Program-made: the position numbers and the translations under genes
The notes under the pieces: model-generated
Seen by the model: the letters and a program-made list of their open reading frames with translations, nothing else
The model's database searches: none
Told to the model about the DNA's origin: nothing
In this document: one piece after another, positions 25,186 through 33,744 of the stretch
Position numbering within the stretch: position 1 is the stretch's first letter
How the letters are laid out: each line of letters begins with the position of its first letter
Assembly: GCA_944349855.1 (NCBI GenBank)
Contig: CALVNS010000002.1
Coordinates: forward strand, 1-64,000
Direction of reading: 5' to 3'
Length of the DNA stretch: 64,000 bases
From: an uncultured Eubacteriales bacterium
GTDB lineage: Bacteria > Bacillota > Clostridia > Christensenellales > Aristaeellaceae

Positions 25186-26031
25186 ATGGGCGACGTTTCC
25201 CGCCTTGATCGCCTGCTTTCGCTGCTCGCCGGCCGGCTGGGCAGCCTCGCCTGTCCGCTGTGCGGCGCAGCCCTGCGCGCGCCCGAAAAGACCAGCCTGC
25301 GCTGCGAAAAAGGGCATTGCTTTGACGTGGCGCGCAAGGGTTATGTCAACTTCGCCTGCGCGGGCACGCTGGCGCACTACGACAGGACGCTGTTTCTCGC
25401 ACGGCGCGCCGTATTCGACGCCGGCTGCTACGCGCCCGCGGCGGATGCGCTGCGCGGCGTGCTGGGTACGGAGGCGGCGCGGCTGGGCCGGCCGCCGCGC
25501 GTGCTGGATGCGGGCTGCGGCGAGGGCTATTATGCGGCCGCGCTGGCGCGGGACGGGTGCGAAGTCTTCGGCGTGGACCTGAGCCGCGACGCGGTCGCGT
25601 TGGCCGCGCAGCGGCCGGAGCCGGTCTGCTGGTGCGTCGCCGATCTGACGCGCCTGCCGCTCGCGCCGGGCTCGATGGACGTCGTGATCGACGTCCTGTC
25701 CCCGGCCAACTACGCGTCGTTTCGCCGTGCGCTGCGCCCGGGCGGGCTGCTCGTCAAGGTCGCGCCGGGCCAGGACTACCTGTGCGAGCTGCGCGCTGCG
25801 TTGGGACAGGGACCGCACGCGCCGCAGGACGTGATCGACTACTTCGGCTCGCACATGACGGGCGTATGCTACGAATCGCTGCGCTATACCTGCGCGGTGG
25901 ACGGCGGGCTGCGCGAGGCGTTCTTCCGCATGACGCCGCTGACGGGCGGGCGCGCGCCGGATCCCGCAGCGCTGGCCTCCATCCGCGATATCACCATCGA
26001 CCTGCGGGTGCTGACAGGCCGGTTTGCCTGA
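25186..26031 (+). CDS. rlmA: RlmA-type 23S rRNA (guanine-N1) methyltransferase
   Basis: A 281-residue SAM-dependent methyltransferase. The N-terminal zinc ribbon is characteristic of RlmA: CPLC at 23-26, then LRCEKGHCFDVARKGYVNF with cysteine and histidine ligands near 40-45. The SAM-binding motif VLDAGCGEGYY is near residue 110, with GVDLSRDAV and VIDVLSPANYASFRRALRPGG further on. RlmA enzymes methylate G745 or G748 of 23S rRNA at the exit tunnel; the exact position is not predictable and some homologues confer tylosin resistance. GGGAGG at 25174-25179 favours ATG 25186 over ATG 25180. Confidence 0.85.
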   Translation: MGDVSRLDRLLSLLAGRLGSLACPLCGAALRAPEKTSLRCEKGHCFDVARKGYVNFACAGTLAHYDRTLFLARRAVFDAGCYAPAADALRGVLGTEAARLGRPPRVLDAGCGEGYYAAALARDGCEVFGVDLSRDAVALAAQRPEPVCWCVADLTRLPLAPGSMDVVIDVLSPANYASFRRALRPGGLLVKVAPGQDYLCELRAALGQGPHAPQDVIDYFGSHMTGVCYESLRYTCAVDGGLREAFFRMTPLTGGRAPDPAALASIRDITIDLRVLTGRFA

Positions 26032-26048
26032 ATGCCGGCAATCAAACA

Positions 26049-26081
26049 ACGGAGGAGGAAGCTTTTTGCTTCCTCCTCCGT
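26049..26081. terminator. Bidirectional terminator
   Basis: A perfect 14-base stem (ACGGAGGAGGAAGC and its complement) around a TTTTT loop lies between the RlmA-like and NfnB stops. Confidence 0.75.
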
Positions 26082-26089
26082 CTGCATGC

Positions 26090-27478
26090 TCATTTCTTTC
26101 GGCCCTTCAGGTAGGCGTCGATGCCCTTGGCCGCCGCCTTGCCCGCGCCCATCGCGAGGATGACCGTCGCTGCGCCGGTGACCGCGTCGCCGCCCGCATA
26201 GACGCCCTCCTTGGTCGTGCGGCCATCCCGCTCATCGGCGACGATGCAGCGCCAGCGGTTCGTCTCCAGGCCCCGGGTGGTCGAGGCGATCAGCGGGTTG
26301 GGCGAGGTGCCCAGCGCCATGATGACCGTGTCGACCTCCATCGTGAACTCGCTGCCCTCGATCTCCACCGGGCGGCGGCGTCCGGACGCGTCCGGCTCGC
26401 CCAGCCCCATGCGCACGCAGACCATGCCGCGCACCCAGCCGTTTTCGTCCAGCAGGATCTCGCGGGGATTGGTCAGCAGGTCGAAGACGACGCCCTCCTC
26501 CTTGGCGTGGTGCACTTCCTCCGCGCGGGCGGGCAGCTCCTGCTCGCCGCGCCGGTAGACGATGTGCGTCTGCGCGCCCAGGCGCAGCGCCGTGCGCGCC
26601 GCATCCATGGCCACGTTGCCGCCGCCAACGACCGCCACACGCCGGCCGGTGACGATGGGCGTGTCGTATTCATCCGAGAAGGCCTTCATCAGGTTGGCGC
26701 GCGTCAGGTACTCATTGGCGGAGAAGACGCCGTTGCCATTCTCGCCGGGGATGCCCATAAACTTGGGCAAGCCCGCGCCCGAGCCGATGAACACTGCGTC
26801 GTAGCCCTCCTCGTCCAGCAATCCATCGATCGTGACCGAACGGCCGACGACGACGTTCGTCTCGATCTGCACGCCCAGACGCCGGACATTCTCGATCTCG
26901 GCCTCGACCACCTCGCGCTTGGGCAGGCGGAACTCCGGTATGCCGTACACGAGCACGCCGCCCGCCTGGTGCAGCGCCTCGAAAATCTTGACCTCGTAGC
27001 CCATGCGCGCCAGGTCGCCCGCACAGGTGAGCCCCGCCGGGCCCGCGCCGATCACGGCCACGCGCATGCCGTTCTTCTCCTGGGGCGGCTCGGCCTGAAC
27101 GCCCATGCGGCGCGCCGTATCGGCGGCGTAGCGCTCCAGCTTGCCGATGGCGACCGGCTCGCCCTTGACGCCCAGCACGCAGCGCCCCTCGCACTGCGTC
27201 TCCTGCGGGCAGACGCGCCCGCACACCGCAGGCAGCGCCGAGTCGCGCGCGAGGACGCGGCTGGCACCCACGGCGTCGCCCTCCTTCAGGCGCGCGATGA
27301 AGCCCGGGATGTCGATGCCGACCGGACAGCCGGCCACGCACATCGGCTTTTTGCAGCCCAGGCAACGCTGGGCCTCCTGCACGGCCTCCGCCTCGTCATA
27401 GCCGAGGCAGACCTCCTCAAAGTTGTGCGCGCGCACCTTCGGATCCTGCTCGCGCACCGGCACCCTCGACCCAGCCAT
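26090..27478 (-). CDS. nfnB: NfnB-like subunit (GltA-family NADPH:ferredoxin oxidoreductase)
   Basis: A 462-residue flavoprotein of the glutamate-synthase small-subunit family. The N-terminus binds two [4Fe-4S] clusters (CLGCKKPMCVAGCPVG and CGRVCPQETQCEGRC), followed by two nucleotide-binding folds (VAVIGAGPAGLTCAGDLA and VAVVGGGNVAMDAARTALRLG). The C-terminus carries GVYAGGDAVTGAATVILAMGAGKAAA. Paired with the gene just upstream, it should form the NADH-dependent reduced-ferredoxin:NADP oxidoreductase, a bifurcating enzyme that balances NADH, NADPH and ferredoxin in anaerobes. Its ATG overlaps the upstream stop as TGATG. Pairing with the NfnA-like gene, and absence of a GltB large subunit, argues against a glutamate synthase. 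Confidence 0.88.
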   Translation of the reverse strand: MAGSRVPVREQDPKVRAHNFEEVCLGYDEAEAVQEAQRCLGCKKPMCVAGCPVGIDIPGFIARLKEGDAVGASRVLARDSALPAVCGRVCPQETQCEGRCVLGVKGEPVAIGKLERYAADTARRMGVQAEPPQEKNGMRVAVIGAGPAGLTCAGDLARMGYEVKIFEALHQAGGVLVYGIPEFRLPKREVVEAEIENVRRLGVQIETNVVVGRSVTIDGLLDEEGYDAVFIGSGAGLPKFMGIPGENGNGVFSANEYLTRANLMKAFSDEYDTPIVTGRRVAVVGGGNVAMDAARTALRLGAQTHIVYRRGEQELPARAEEVHHAKEEGVVFDLLTNPREILLDENGWVRGMVCVRMGLGEPDASGRRRPVEIEGSEFTMEVDTVIMALGTSPNPLIASTTRGLETNRWRCIVADERDGRTTKEGVYAGGDAVTGAATVILAMGAGKAAAKGIDAYLKGRKK

Positions 27479-28362
27479 CAGTCCTCACCTCCGCAATGTC
27501 CGCATCCGCCGCGATGCGTCTTCCCCTCGCGCAGCCGCAGCAGCGCGCGGCCCTCCTCGGTCCTGTACATCTGCTGGCGCTTCATCGCCCCGTCAAAGTC
27601 GACGAGATGGCCGTCAAACTCCGGCCCGTCCACGCAGGCGAAGCGCGTCTGTCCCCCCACGCTCACGCGGCACGCGCCGCACATGCCCGTGCCGTCCACC
27701 ATGATGGGGTTGAGCGACACGACCGTCGGGATGCCCAGCTCGCGCGTGAGCTGCGCGGTGAACTTCATCATGACCATCGGGCCGATGGCCACGCACAGGT
27801 CGTAGCGGCGTCCCTGGCGCTGCACCAGATCGCGCACGACGTCCGTGACCATGCCCTGCACGCCCGCGGAGCCGTCGTTGGTGGCGATGTACACGCCGCC
27901 CGCGACCGCCTCCATCTCTCCCTGCAGGATCAGCAGGTCCGCGCTGCGCGCGCCGATCACCACATCCGCCGCCACGCCCTGCGCGCGCAGCCACTTGACC
28001 TGCGGGTACACAGGCGCCGTGCCCACGCCGCCGGCGACGAAGAGCACCTTCTTTTGGCGGATGTCCGGGTCTGCGAGCATCTCGCTGGGGCGTCCCAGCG
28101 GCCCCACGACCGTATCGAATGCATCGCCCACGCCCAGCGCGGCCATGCGCTCCGTGGACGCGCCCACCACCTGGAACACGATCGTCACCAGGCCGCGCTC
28201 GCGGTCGTAGTCGCAGATGGTCAGCGGGATGCGCTCGCCCCGCGCGTCGATCTTGACGATCAGGAACTGCCCCGGCTCGGCGCTGCGCGCCGTGCGCGGC
28301 GCTTCGACGTCCATGAGGTAGATCTTGTCCGCCAGCTTTTCAGCCCTGCGAATCGGATACAT
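27478..28362 (-). CDS. nfnA: NfnA-like subunit (FAD/NAD-binding, [2Fe-2S])
   Basis: A 294-residue protein of the dihydroorotate dehydrogenase electron-transfer/sulfide dehydrogenase family. It has an N-terminal FAD-binding barrel (PLTICDYDRERGLVTIVFQVVG), an NAD-binding fold (VLFVAGGVGTAPVYPQVKWL) and a C-terminal [2Fe-2S] site with CGACRVSVGGQTRFACVDGPEFDG. In Nfn complexes this subunit oxidises NADH and performs flavin-based electron bifurcation. GGAGG lies seven bases before the ATG. The gene is first of the nfnAB operon, with the promoter at 28428-28456. A PyrK-type role is less likely because no PyrD lies nearby and the NfnB partner is fused by a stop/start overlap. Confidence 0.88.
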   Translation of the reverse strand: MYPIRRAEKLADKIYLMDVEAPRTARSAEPGQFLIVKIDARGERIPLTICDYDRERGLVTIVFQVVGASTERMAALGVGDAFDTVVGPLGRPSEMLADPDIRQKKVLFVAGGVGTAPVYPQVKWLRAQGVAADVVIGARSADLLILQGEMEAVAGGVYIATNDGSAGVQGMVTDVVRDLVQRQGRRYDLCVAIGPMVMMKFTAQLTRELGIPTVVSLNPIMVDGTGMCGACRVSVGGQTRFACVDGPEFDGHLVDFDGAMKRQQMYRTEEGRALLRLREGKTHRGGCGHCGGED

Positions 28363-28427
28363 GCAATCCCTCCTAAGTCAAGCGGCATGCGCACAATATG
28401 CGGAATCAATCAAAATATGCAGGTTTT

Positions 28428-28456
28428 ATCTTAAAGCCTTGCAGGCCAATTGTCAA
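28428..28456 (-). promoter_or_regulatory. Promoter of nfnAB
   Basis: On the minus strand consensus TTGACA (28451-28456), a 17-base spacer and TAAGAT (28428-28433) lie 65 bases upstream of nfnA. Confidence 0.65.
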
Positions 28457-28485
28457 GCGTGCTTTTCCACTTGCGCCCGCGCGGA

Positions 28486-28507
28486 GAAAAAAGCGCCGCG
28501 CGGCGCT
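28486..28507 (-). terminator. Terminator after the sulfatase gene
   Basis: On the minus strand AGCGCC pairs with GGCGCT around GCGC and runs into TTTTTT, closing the sulfatase operon just before the nfn promoter. Confidence 0.75.
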
Positions 28508-28532
28508 GTGTTGCGGTCCGCGCGGCGTTGTT

Positions 28533-30089
28533 TCAGTCGTCCTGGTGGCGGCAGTAGTCAGCCAGGCAGCCCATGGGGCATACGCCCGGGTCTTCGCAGT
28601 GATAGTCGTCAAACCAGTAGCCCTTGGGGTGGATCTTGGTGCGGTAGCGGTGGTGCGGCACGGGCAGCGGATCGCTGGCGCGCAGCGTGGCGGCCATCAG
28701 CTCGCGGAGCATGTCCAGCTGCACCTGCGCATAGGCGGGATCGTCGAACAGGTTGTGCAGCTCATAGGGATCGTCCTTCAGGCAGTAGAGGTAGCCGCTG
28801 CCGAGCATATCGACCTGCAGGGTGTAGTCGCCCTTGCGGATCATGCGCACCTGACCGCACTGCGTCCAGCTGTTCAGGCAGTCGAACGTCACCATGTTCT
28901 GGCTTGCGCCCTCGCCCACCAGCGTCAAACCGTCCTTGCTGTCCCAGTACAGGCCGGAGAAGCCGCTCTCAGAGTAGCCCACGTCGAACTCATGCGCCGG
29001 GTACGGCTCGCCGCGCAGCAGGGCCGTCAGGCTGCGCCCCTGGCAGCCGACGGGCGCCGGCACGCCGATCACGTCGCACAGCGTGGGCAGGATGTCCACG
29101 ATGTTCACACAGGCGTCGTCCTGCGTCCCCTGCGCCCGGATGCCGGGGCCGCGCCAGACCATGGGCACGCGCGTGAGGATCTGGCTCAATTCCACGCCCT
29201 TTCGGATCAGGCCGTATTCGCCCGCGAAGTCGCCATGGTCCGACAGGAAGAGCACGATCGTGTTCTCAGACAGGCCGCGCGCCTCCAGGCCCTCGATCAG
29301 GCGCTTGAACTGGTCGTCGATCAGGCGCAGCATGCCCAGGTAGTTGGAGCGCGCGCGCCGGATGCGCGCCTCGATGTCCCCGGTCAAGACCGTCTCCCAC
29401 ACGCCGCGCAGCCACTCGTAGCGCGGTCCCTTGGCGGGCAAGTCGTCCTTGGAGGAGTGCAGCGGCGGCAGCGCCTCGGGCGGGAACATGTCAAAGTAGG
29501 GCGCAGGCACCTGATAGGGGTTGTGCGGCTCTGCAAAGGACACCCATGCGAAGAACGGCGCGCTGCCGTCCAGGCTGTCGATGAACTTGAGCGCCGAGGA
29601 TACGTTGCGGTACGGGTGCTGCTCCTGCACGGTGCCTGGCGAGGGCACGTGGCTCTCCATATGGCGCGTGGCGCACAGAAAGTTGGCCAGCTCGACCTGC
29701 GCGGGCGTCTCGTTCGTCTCGCCCTCGTAGCCCAGGTGGCCGCACGTCTCGTGGAAGTCAAACGCCTCCGGCCGGCGGTGCGAGTGGTTCTTGCCACACA
29801 GCGCGGTCACGTAGCCGTTTTCCTTGAGCACATCCAGCAGGTCCTTGCTGTACAGCGCGTCGATGGCGTTGTGGTTGGTGCGCGCGTGGTGGCACTGCGA
29901 GTAGCGGCCCGTGAACATGCTCACCCGCGCGGGCATGCACGTCGGATTGGGCGTGTACGCGCGCCGGAAGTCCACGCCGCCCTGCGCCCAGGCGTCCAGG
30001 AAGGGCATGGTATCCAGCGGGTAGCCGCAGCCCTTGCGCAGGTCGGCGCGCTGCTGGTCGGTCATGACGATGACGATATTGGGTTTCAT
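28533..30089 (-). CDS. Sulfatase (Cys-type, formylglycine-dependent)
   Basis: A 518-residue arylsulfatase-family hydrolase that removes sulfate esters. The metal-binding N-terminus is NIVIVMTDQQRAD and the signature CMPAR begins at C51, the cysteine that must become formylglycine; in anaerobes a radical-SAM maturase (anSME) does this, and none is in the window. FLSDHGDFAGEYGLIRKG supplies further metal and sulfate contacts. No signal peptide is seen, so the enzyme is likely cytosolic and would act on imported sulfated sugars. It is last in a same-strand block with Lpl-type permeases, 33 bases after the permease stop. The exact sulfated substrate is unknown. The cysteine-rich C-terminus (YHCEDPGVCPMGC) is unusual and common only in a subset of clostridial homologues. 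Confidence 0.9.
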   Translation of the reverse strand: MKPNIVIVMTDQQRADLRKGCGYPLDTMPFLDAWAQGGVDFRRAYTPNPTCMPARVSMFTGRYSQCHHARTNHNAIDALYSKDLLDVLKENGYVTALCGKNHSHRRPEAFDFHETCGHLGYEGETNETPAQVELANFLCATRHMESHVPSPGTVQEQHPYRNVSSALKFIDSLDGSAPFFAWVSFAEPHNPYQVPAPYFDMFPPEALPPLHSSKDDLPAKGPRYEWLRGVWETVLTGDIEARIRRARSNYLGMLRLIDDQFKRLIEGLEARGLSENTIVLFLSDHGDFAGEYGLIRKGVELSQILTRVPMVWRGPGIRAQGTQDDACVNIVDILPTLCDVIGVPAPVGCQGRSLTALLRGEPYPAHEFDVGYSESGFSGLYWDSKDGLTLVGEGASQNMVTFDCLNSWTQCGQVRMIRKGDYTLQVDMLGSGYLYCLKDDPYELHNLFDDPAYAQVQLDMLRELMAATLRASDPLPVPHHRYRTKIHPKGYWFDDYHCEDPGVCPMGCLADYCRHQDD

Positions 30090-30122
30090 CCGAACGCTTC
30101 CTTTCTCTGTGGGTTTTCCGGG

Positions 30123-31031
30123 TCAGCCCTTCACCGCGCCGATCATCACGCCCTGCACGAAGTACTTCTGCACGAACGGATAGAGCGCCAGCACCGGCGC
30201 GCTGGAGATGACGATGACGGAGTACTTGATCGCCTCGGCCATCTTGATCTTCTCGCCCATGCCCACGTCGTTGGAGCCCAGCTGCTCCGTCTGTCCCAGC
30301 AGCAGGATGTCGCGCAGCACGATCTGCAGGGGGAACAGCTCCTTGTCGCGCAGGTAGACCAGCGCGCTGAAGTAGGAGTTCCAGTGGGCGACGCCATAGT
30401 AGAGCACGAGCACCGCAATGATCGCCTTGGACAGCGGCAGCACAATGGCCACCAGCATGCGCGCGTTGGAGCAGCCGTCCAGGAAGGCGCTCTCATAGAT
30501 CTCGTGGGGGATGCTGTTCTCAAAGAACGTCTTGGCCACGATCAGGTTATAGGTAGAGATGGCTGCGGGGATCAGGATCGCCCAGATCGTGTTGTCCATG
30601 TTCAGGTCGCGCACGAGCAGGTAGGTGGGGATCAGACCGCCGTTGAAGTACATCGTAAAGAGGATGATCAGCGTGAAGAAACGGCGCCCCTCCAGGTCGC
30701 GGCGCGAGAGCGGATAGGCCGCCAGGATGGTCATGAAGATGTTGATCGCCGTGCCTGCCACGGTGTAGAAGATCGTGTTGCGGTAGCTGAGCCAGATGTC
30801 CTGATTTTCAAAGACCATCTTGTACGGCTCCAGGGTAAATCCCTTGGGCCAGAGGAACACCTCGCCGCGCAGCACCCGGTCCGGGTCGGAAAAGGATGCG
30901 GCGACGACGAAGATCAGCGGGATGAGCACCAGCAGCATGACCAGCACGGCCACGACGTTGACGACAGCGTCGAAGAGGTTGTCGCCCATGCTCTGGCGAA
31001 TTCTGGATGTATGCGCCTTGTGAATCACCAT
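30123..31031 (-). CDS. ABC transporter permease, LplC/YtcP-type
   Basis: A 302-residue permease with six hydrophobic helices, the LplC-type features GEVFLWPKGFTLEPYK and LFTMYFNGGLIPTYLLVRDL, and the EAA loop YESAFLDGCSNARMLVAIVLPLSKAIIAVL. It ends in the family-typical VQKYFVQGVMIGAVKG. Together with the upstream LplB-type permease and the large solute-binding protein it should import an oligosaccharide. No ATPase gene is linked, so a shared MsmX-like ATPase is expected. The spacing to LplB is 13 bases, consistent with one transcript ending in the sulfatase. Confidence 0.9.
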   Translation of the reverse strand: MVIHKAHTSRIRQSMGDNLFDAVVNVVAVLVMLLVLIPLIFVVAASFSDPDRVLRGEVFLWPKGFTLEPYKMVFENQDIWLSYRNTIFYTVAGTAINIFMTILAAYPLSRRDLEGRRFFTLIILFTMYFNGGLIPTYLLVRDLNMDNTIWAILIPAAISTYNLIVAKTFFENSIPHEIYESAFLDGCSNARMLVAIVLPLSKAIIAVLVLYYGVAHWNSYFSALVYLRDKELFPLQIVLRDILLLGQTEQLGSNDVGMGEKIKMAEAIKYSVIVISSAPVLALYPFVQKYFVQGVMIGAVKG

Positions 31032-31044
31032 TGCCGTCGCCTCC

Positions 31045-31950
31045 TCACCACAGGCTGCTGTGCGTCACCTTGCGGGAAAGGGCGTTGGCCCCCACCAGCA
31101 GGATCAGGTTGATCAGGGAGTTGAAGATGCCCACCGCCGCGCTGTAGCTGAACTGGCCCTTCTGGATGCCGTTGCGGTAGATGAACGTGGAGATGACATC
31201 GCTGGTTGTCATGTTGACGGGGTTTTGCATCAGGAGCACCTTTTCAAAGCCGACGTTCATCAGGCTGCCGATGCGCATGATGAACAGAATGACGATCGTA
31301 GGCAGGATGCCCGGCAGCGAGATGTGCCAGATCTTGCGCAGGCGGCTGGCGCCATCGATGCTGGCGGCCTCGTACAGCTGCGGATCAATCGCCGTCAGCG
31401 CGGCAATGTAAATGACGGAATTAAAGCCCATGTTCTGCCACACGCCGGAGAACACATACAGCGGGCGGAAGTATTGCGCGCGGGTGATGTAGTCCTGCGG
31501 TGCGGCGCCCAGCAGCGCGCCCAGCTTGTTGAACAGGCCATAGGAGGGGTCGGAAAACAGGTCCAGCATGCTGACGATCACGACGATGGACAGGAAGTAG
31601 GGGATGTACGTGATGTTCTGCACCGCCTTTTGCAGCGGCTTGATGCGGACCTCGTTGATCAGCAGCGCCAGCACGATCGGGATGGGGAAGCCCAACGCCA
31701 TCTGGTAGATGCTGAGCACGAGCGTGTTGACCAGCAGGCTTTCGAAGTAATACGAGTTGAAGAACTGGCGGAAGTACAGCGTGCCCACCCAGGGGCTGGC
31801 CGTGATGCCCAGCGACGGGTTGAAGCGCCGGAAGGCGATCTGCAGGCCGTACATCGGGACGTACTGGAAGAGGATGTACCAGGCCAGGGGGATCAAGAGC
31901 AGCAGGTACAGGTCGTAGCGGTTTCTGAGGGCTCTGCGCAAGGCTTTCAC
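31045..31950 (-). CDS. ABC transporter permease, LplB/YtcB-type
   Basis: A 301-residue permease. Typical LplB signatures are YDLYLLLLIPLAWYILFQYVPMYG at the N-terminus, PYFLSIVVIVSMLDLFSDPSYGLFN, GVWQNMGFNSVIYIAALTAIDPQLYEAASIDGASRLRKIWHISLPGI (EAA loop) and the FIYRNGIQKGQFSYSAAVGIFNS segment. Translation appears to start at GTG 31950 behind GGAGTG. It forms a channel with the LplC-type subunit. A GC-rich hairpin separates it from the solute-binding protein gene upstream, probably lowering permease expression relative to the binding protein. Confidence 0.9.
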   Translation of the reverse strand: MKALRRALRNRYDLYLLLLIPLAWYILFQYVPMYGLQIAFRRFNPSLGITASPWVGTLYFRQFFNSYYFESLLVNTLVLSIYQMALGFPIPIVLALLINEVRIKPLQKAVQNITYIPYFLSIVVIVSMLDLFSDPSYGLFNKLGALLGAAPQDYITRAQYFRPLYVFSGVWQNMGFNSVIYIAALTAIDPQLYEAASIDGASRLRKIWHISLPGILPTIVILFIMRIGSLMNVGFEKVLLMQNPVNMTTSDVISTFIYRNGIQKGQFSYSAAVGIFNSLINLILLVGANALSRKVTHSSLW

Positions 31951-32002
31951 TGCTTAGGTCACTCCTTCGTGGGGCCGACGCCCGGGACCGGCGAAAAGGA
32001 AA

Positions 32003-32037
32003 GCCCCGCGGGGCGCCCCGCCCGCCGGGGACGGGGC
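32003..32037 (-). terminator. Intra-operon hairpin after the solute-binding protein gene
   Basis: GCCCCG (32003-32008) pairs with CGGGGC (32032-32037) and further GC arms inside, followed on the minus strand by TTTCCTTTT. It is placed like the partial terminators that set a high ratio of binding protein to permease. Confidence 0.55.
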
Positions 32038-32076
32038 AGCCTTCGCGGGGGACGGTCTGTGCAGGCGTCTGCGGAC

Positions 32077-33651
32077 TTATTCGGCCGCGGCGTCCAGCGC
32101 GCGCTGGTAGATGGCTTCCAGCTCGCGGATGCCGATCTGCTCCAGGGTCGCGCAGTACTCTTCCCACATGTCAAAGTCCCACTCGCCGAGGATGAAGTTG
32201 GTCACGGCGGTGTCGCGGTAGGTGGTCAGGTCCTGCGAGATCATGTTGACCATGTCCATGTCCTCGATGCTGACGGCGGGCTTGAGCACCACGGTCTCGG
32301 GCAGGAATGGCACGAGCATCGCGGCGACCTCCTTGGTCAGGTCGCTGGCCACGACGCCATCGGTCAGGTTGGTCGTCAGGCGCGGGAAATCGCCGCCGGG
32401 CACGAGGTTGAGCTTGCCCATCGCGGTCATGAAGCCCTCCGGCGCGTTCAGGATCTCGTCCACAAAGCGGGGCTGGCCGTTCTCATCGACATAGTAGGTC
32501 TCGCCCTCCACGCCGTAGCAGAACTCGATGGCGCCTTCTTCAGTGAAGAACTGGTCGACCCAGCGGATGGCAATCTCCGGGTACTTGCAGGTGTTGGAGA
32601 TTGCAAACGAGCCCAACGAAGAGATGCCGGCAGTCGCATCCACCCAGAGCTGGTCGCCGTGCGGGCCGACGAGGGGCTCAAAGCCGATGTACTGATCCTC
32701 CACGTTGAGGAACACGTCAGAGTAGGGCATGTACATCACGCCGAACAGCGCGTTGGAGAGGTTGGAGCGCCAGGCCGCGCGGTCATTCTTGTAGTAGTCG
32801 ACCCACAGCAGCCCTTCCTCGTACAGGTCGTTGAGGAACATCAGGTATTCCTTGAATTCGTCATCGCACAGCCAGTTGTGCAGCTGGCCGTTCTCGTCGA
32901 TGTTGTACGTATCCTTCATCTGGCTCTGCAGTCCGAAGGAGCCGCCCAGCACGTAGACGGAGCTGGGCTCGCGGATGCCCAGCGGAATCTCATCCGCCTG
33001 GCCGTTGCCGTTGGGGTCGCCGTCGCGGAAGGCGATGAGCACATCCTTGAGCTCTTCCAGCGTGGTGGGGACCTCCTTGCCCACGGCCTCCAGCCACTCC
33101 TTGTTGATCCACTGCTTGAAGCCCATCTTGCCCGTGTCGCTCAGGTCGATGTGCGGGATGGTGTACATCTGCCCGTCGGGCGCGGTGAGCGCCTGGCGGA
33201 TCTCCGGGTGCTCCTCGTAGATCTTGCTCAGGTTCGGCGCATACTGGGCGATCAGGTCGTTCAGCGGGATCAACTGCTGGCTGGTCACGCCGTACATGAT
33301 GATCTCATTGACTGTAAATCCACAGCGCAGGAAGACGTCCGGCAAATCGTTGCCGGCAAACATCAGGTTCTTCTTCTCGGCGAAGCCCTGCGCGGGCACC
33401 TCCTGCCAGTCGAAGGTGATGCCGGCCTTTTCGGCGGAGGCGTTGAGCATGCGCACGTCCTTCCACTCCGCCTGGTTCTGATCGCGGTTACCGAACACGG
33501 TCAGCGTGACGGGCTGATCGACCACGGGATAGCCGGTCTCATGGAAGCCGAGGTCTTCCAGGGTTGCATCCTCCGCAGCCGCGGGGAACGCCGTCATCGT
33601 CAGCAGCAGGACAAACGCGACGAAGCAAGCAAGTCGTTGGCGAGCCTTCAT
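32077..33651 (-). CDS. Extracellular solute-binding protein, LplA-type
   Basis: A 524-residue binding protein with a signal peptide (MKARQRLACFVAFVLLLTMTAFPAAAE) ending in an Ala-x-Ala site. The mature domain shows LplA-family elements such as PVTLTVFGNRDQNQAEWKDV, NDLPDVFLRCGFT, LIPLNDLIAQYAPNL, MYTIPHIDL and the acidic FRDGDPNGNGQADEIPL loop that probably binds calcium. This size is typical of binding proteins for large sugars or glycan fragments. The ATG at 33651 follows AAGGGG. A TATAAT on the minus strand at 33682-33687 lacks a good -35 box, suggesting activation by the YesN-type regulator encoded just upstream. Confidence 0.9.
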   Translation of the reverse strand: MKARQRLACFVAFVLLLTMTAFPAAAEDATLEDLGFHETGYPVVDQPVTLTVFGNRDQNQAEWKDVRMLNASAEKAGITFDWQEVPAQGFAEKKNLMFAGNDLPDVFLRCGFTVNEIIMYGVTSQQLIPLNDLIAQYAPNLSKIYEEHPEIRQALTAPDGQMYTIPHIDLSDTGKMGFKQWINKEWLEAVGKEVPTTLEELKDVLIAFRDGDPNGNGQADEIPLGIREPSSVYVLGGSFGLQSQMKDTYNIDENGQLHNWLCDDEFKEYLMFLNDLYEEGLLWVDYYKNDRAAWRSNLSNALFGVMYMPYSDVFLNVEDQYIGFEPLVGPHGDQLWVDATAGISSLGSFAISNTCKYPEIAIRWVDQFFTEEGAIEFCYGVEGETYYVDENGQPRFVDEILNAPEGFMTAMGKLNLVPGGDFPRLTTNLTDGVVASDLTKEVAAMLVPFLPETVVLKPAVSIEDMDMVNMISQDLTTYRDTAVTNFILGEWDFDMWEEYCATLEQIGIRELEAIYQRALDAAAE

Positions 33652-33744
33652 AGGCACACCCCTTTCAAATTTGTTGGTCTCATTATAGCTTTCGTGCCGC
33701 GCTGTCGCGCCTCGATTTTCTGCAATTTTTTGACCAAAAACTAT

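Noticed and set aside
26090..27478. Glutamate synthase small subunit (GltD)
   Set aside because: No large subunit nearby, and coupling to an NfnA-like gene by stop/start overlap fits the Nfn complex better.
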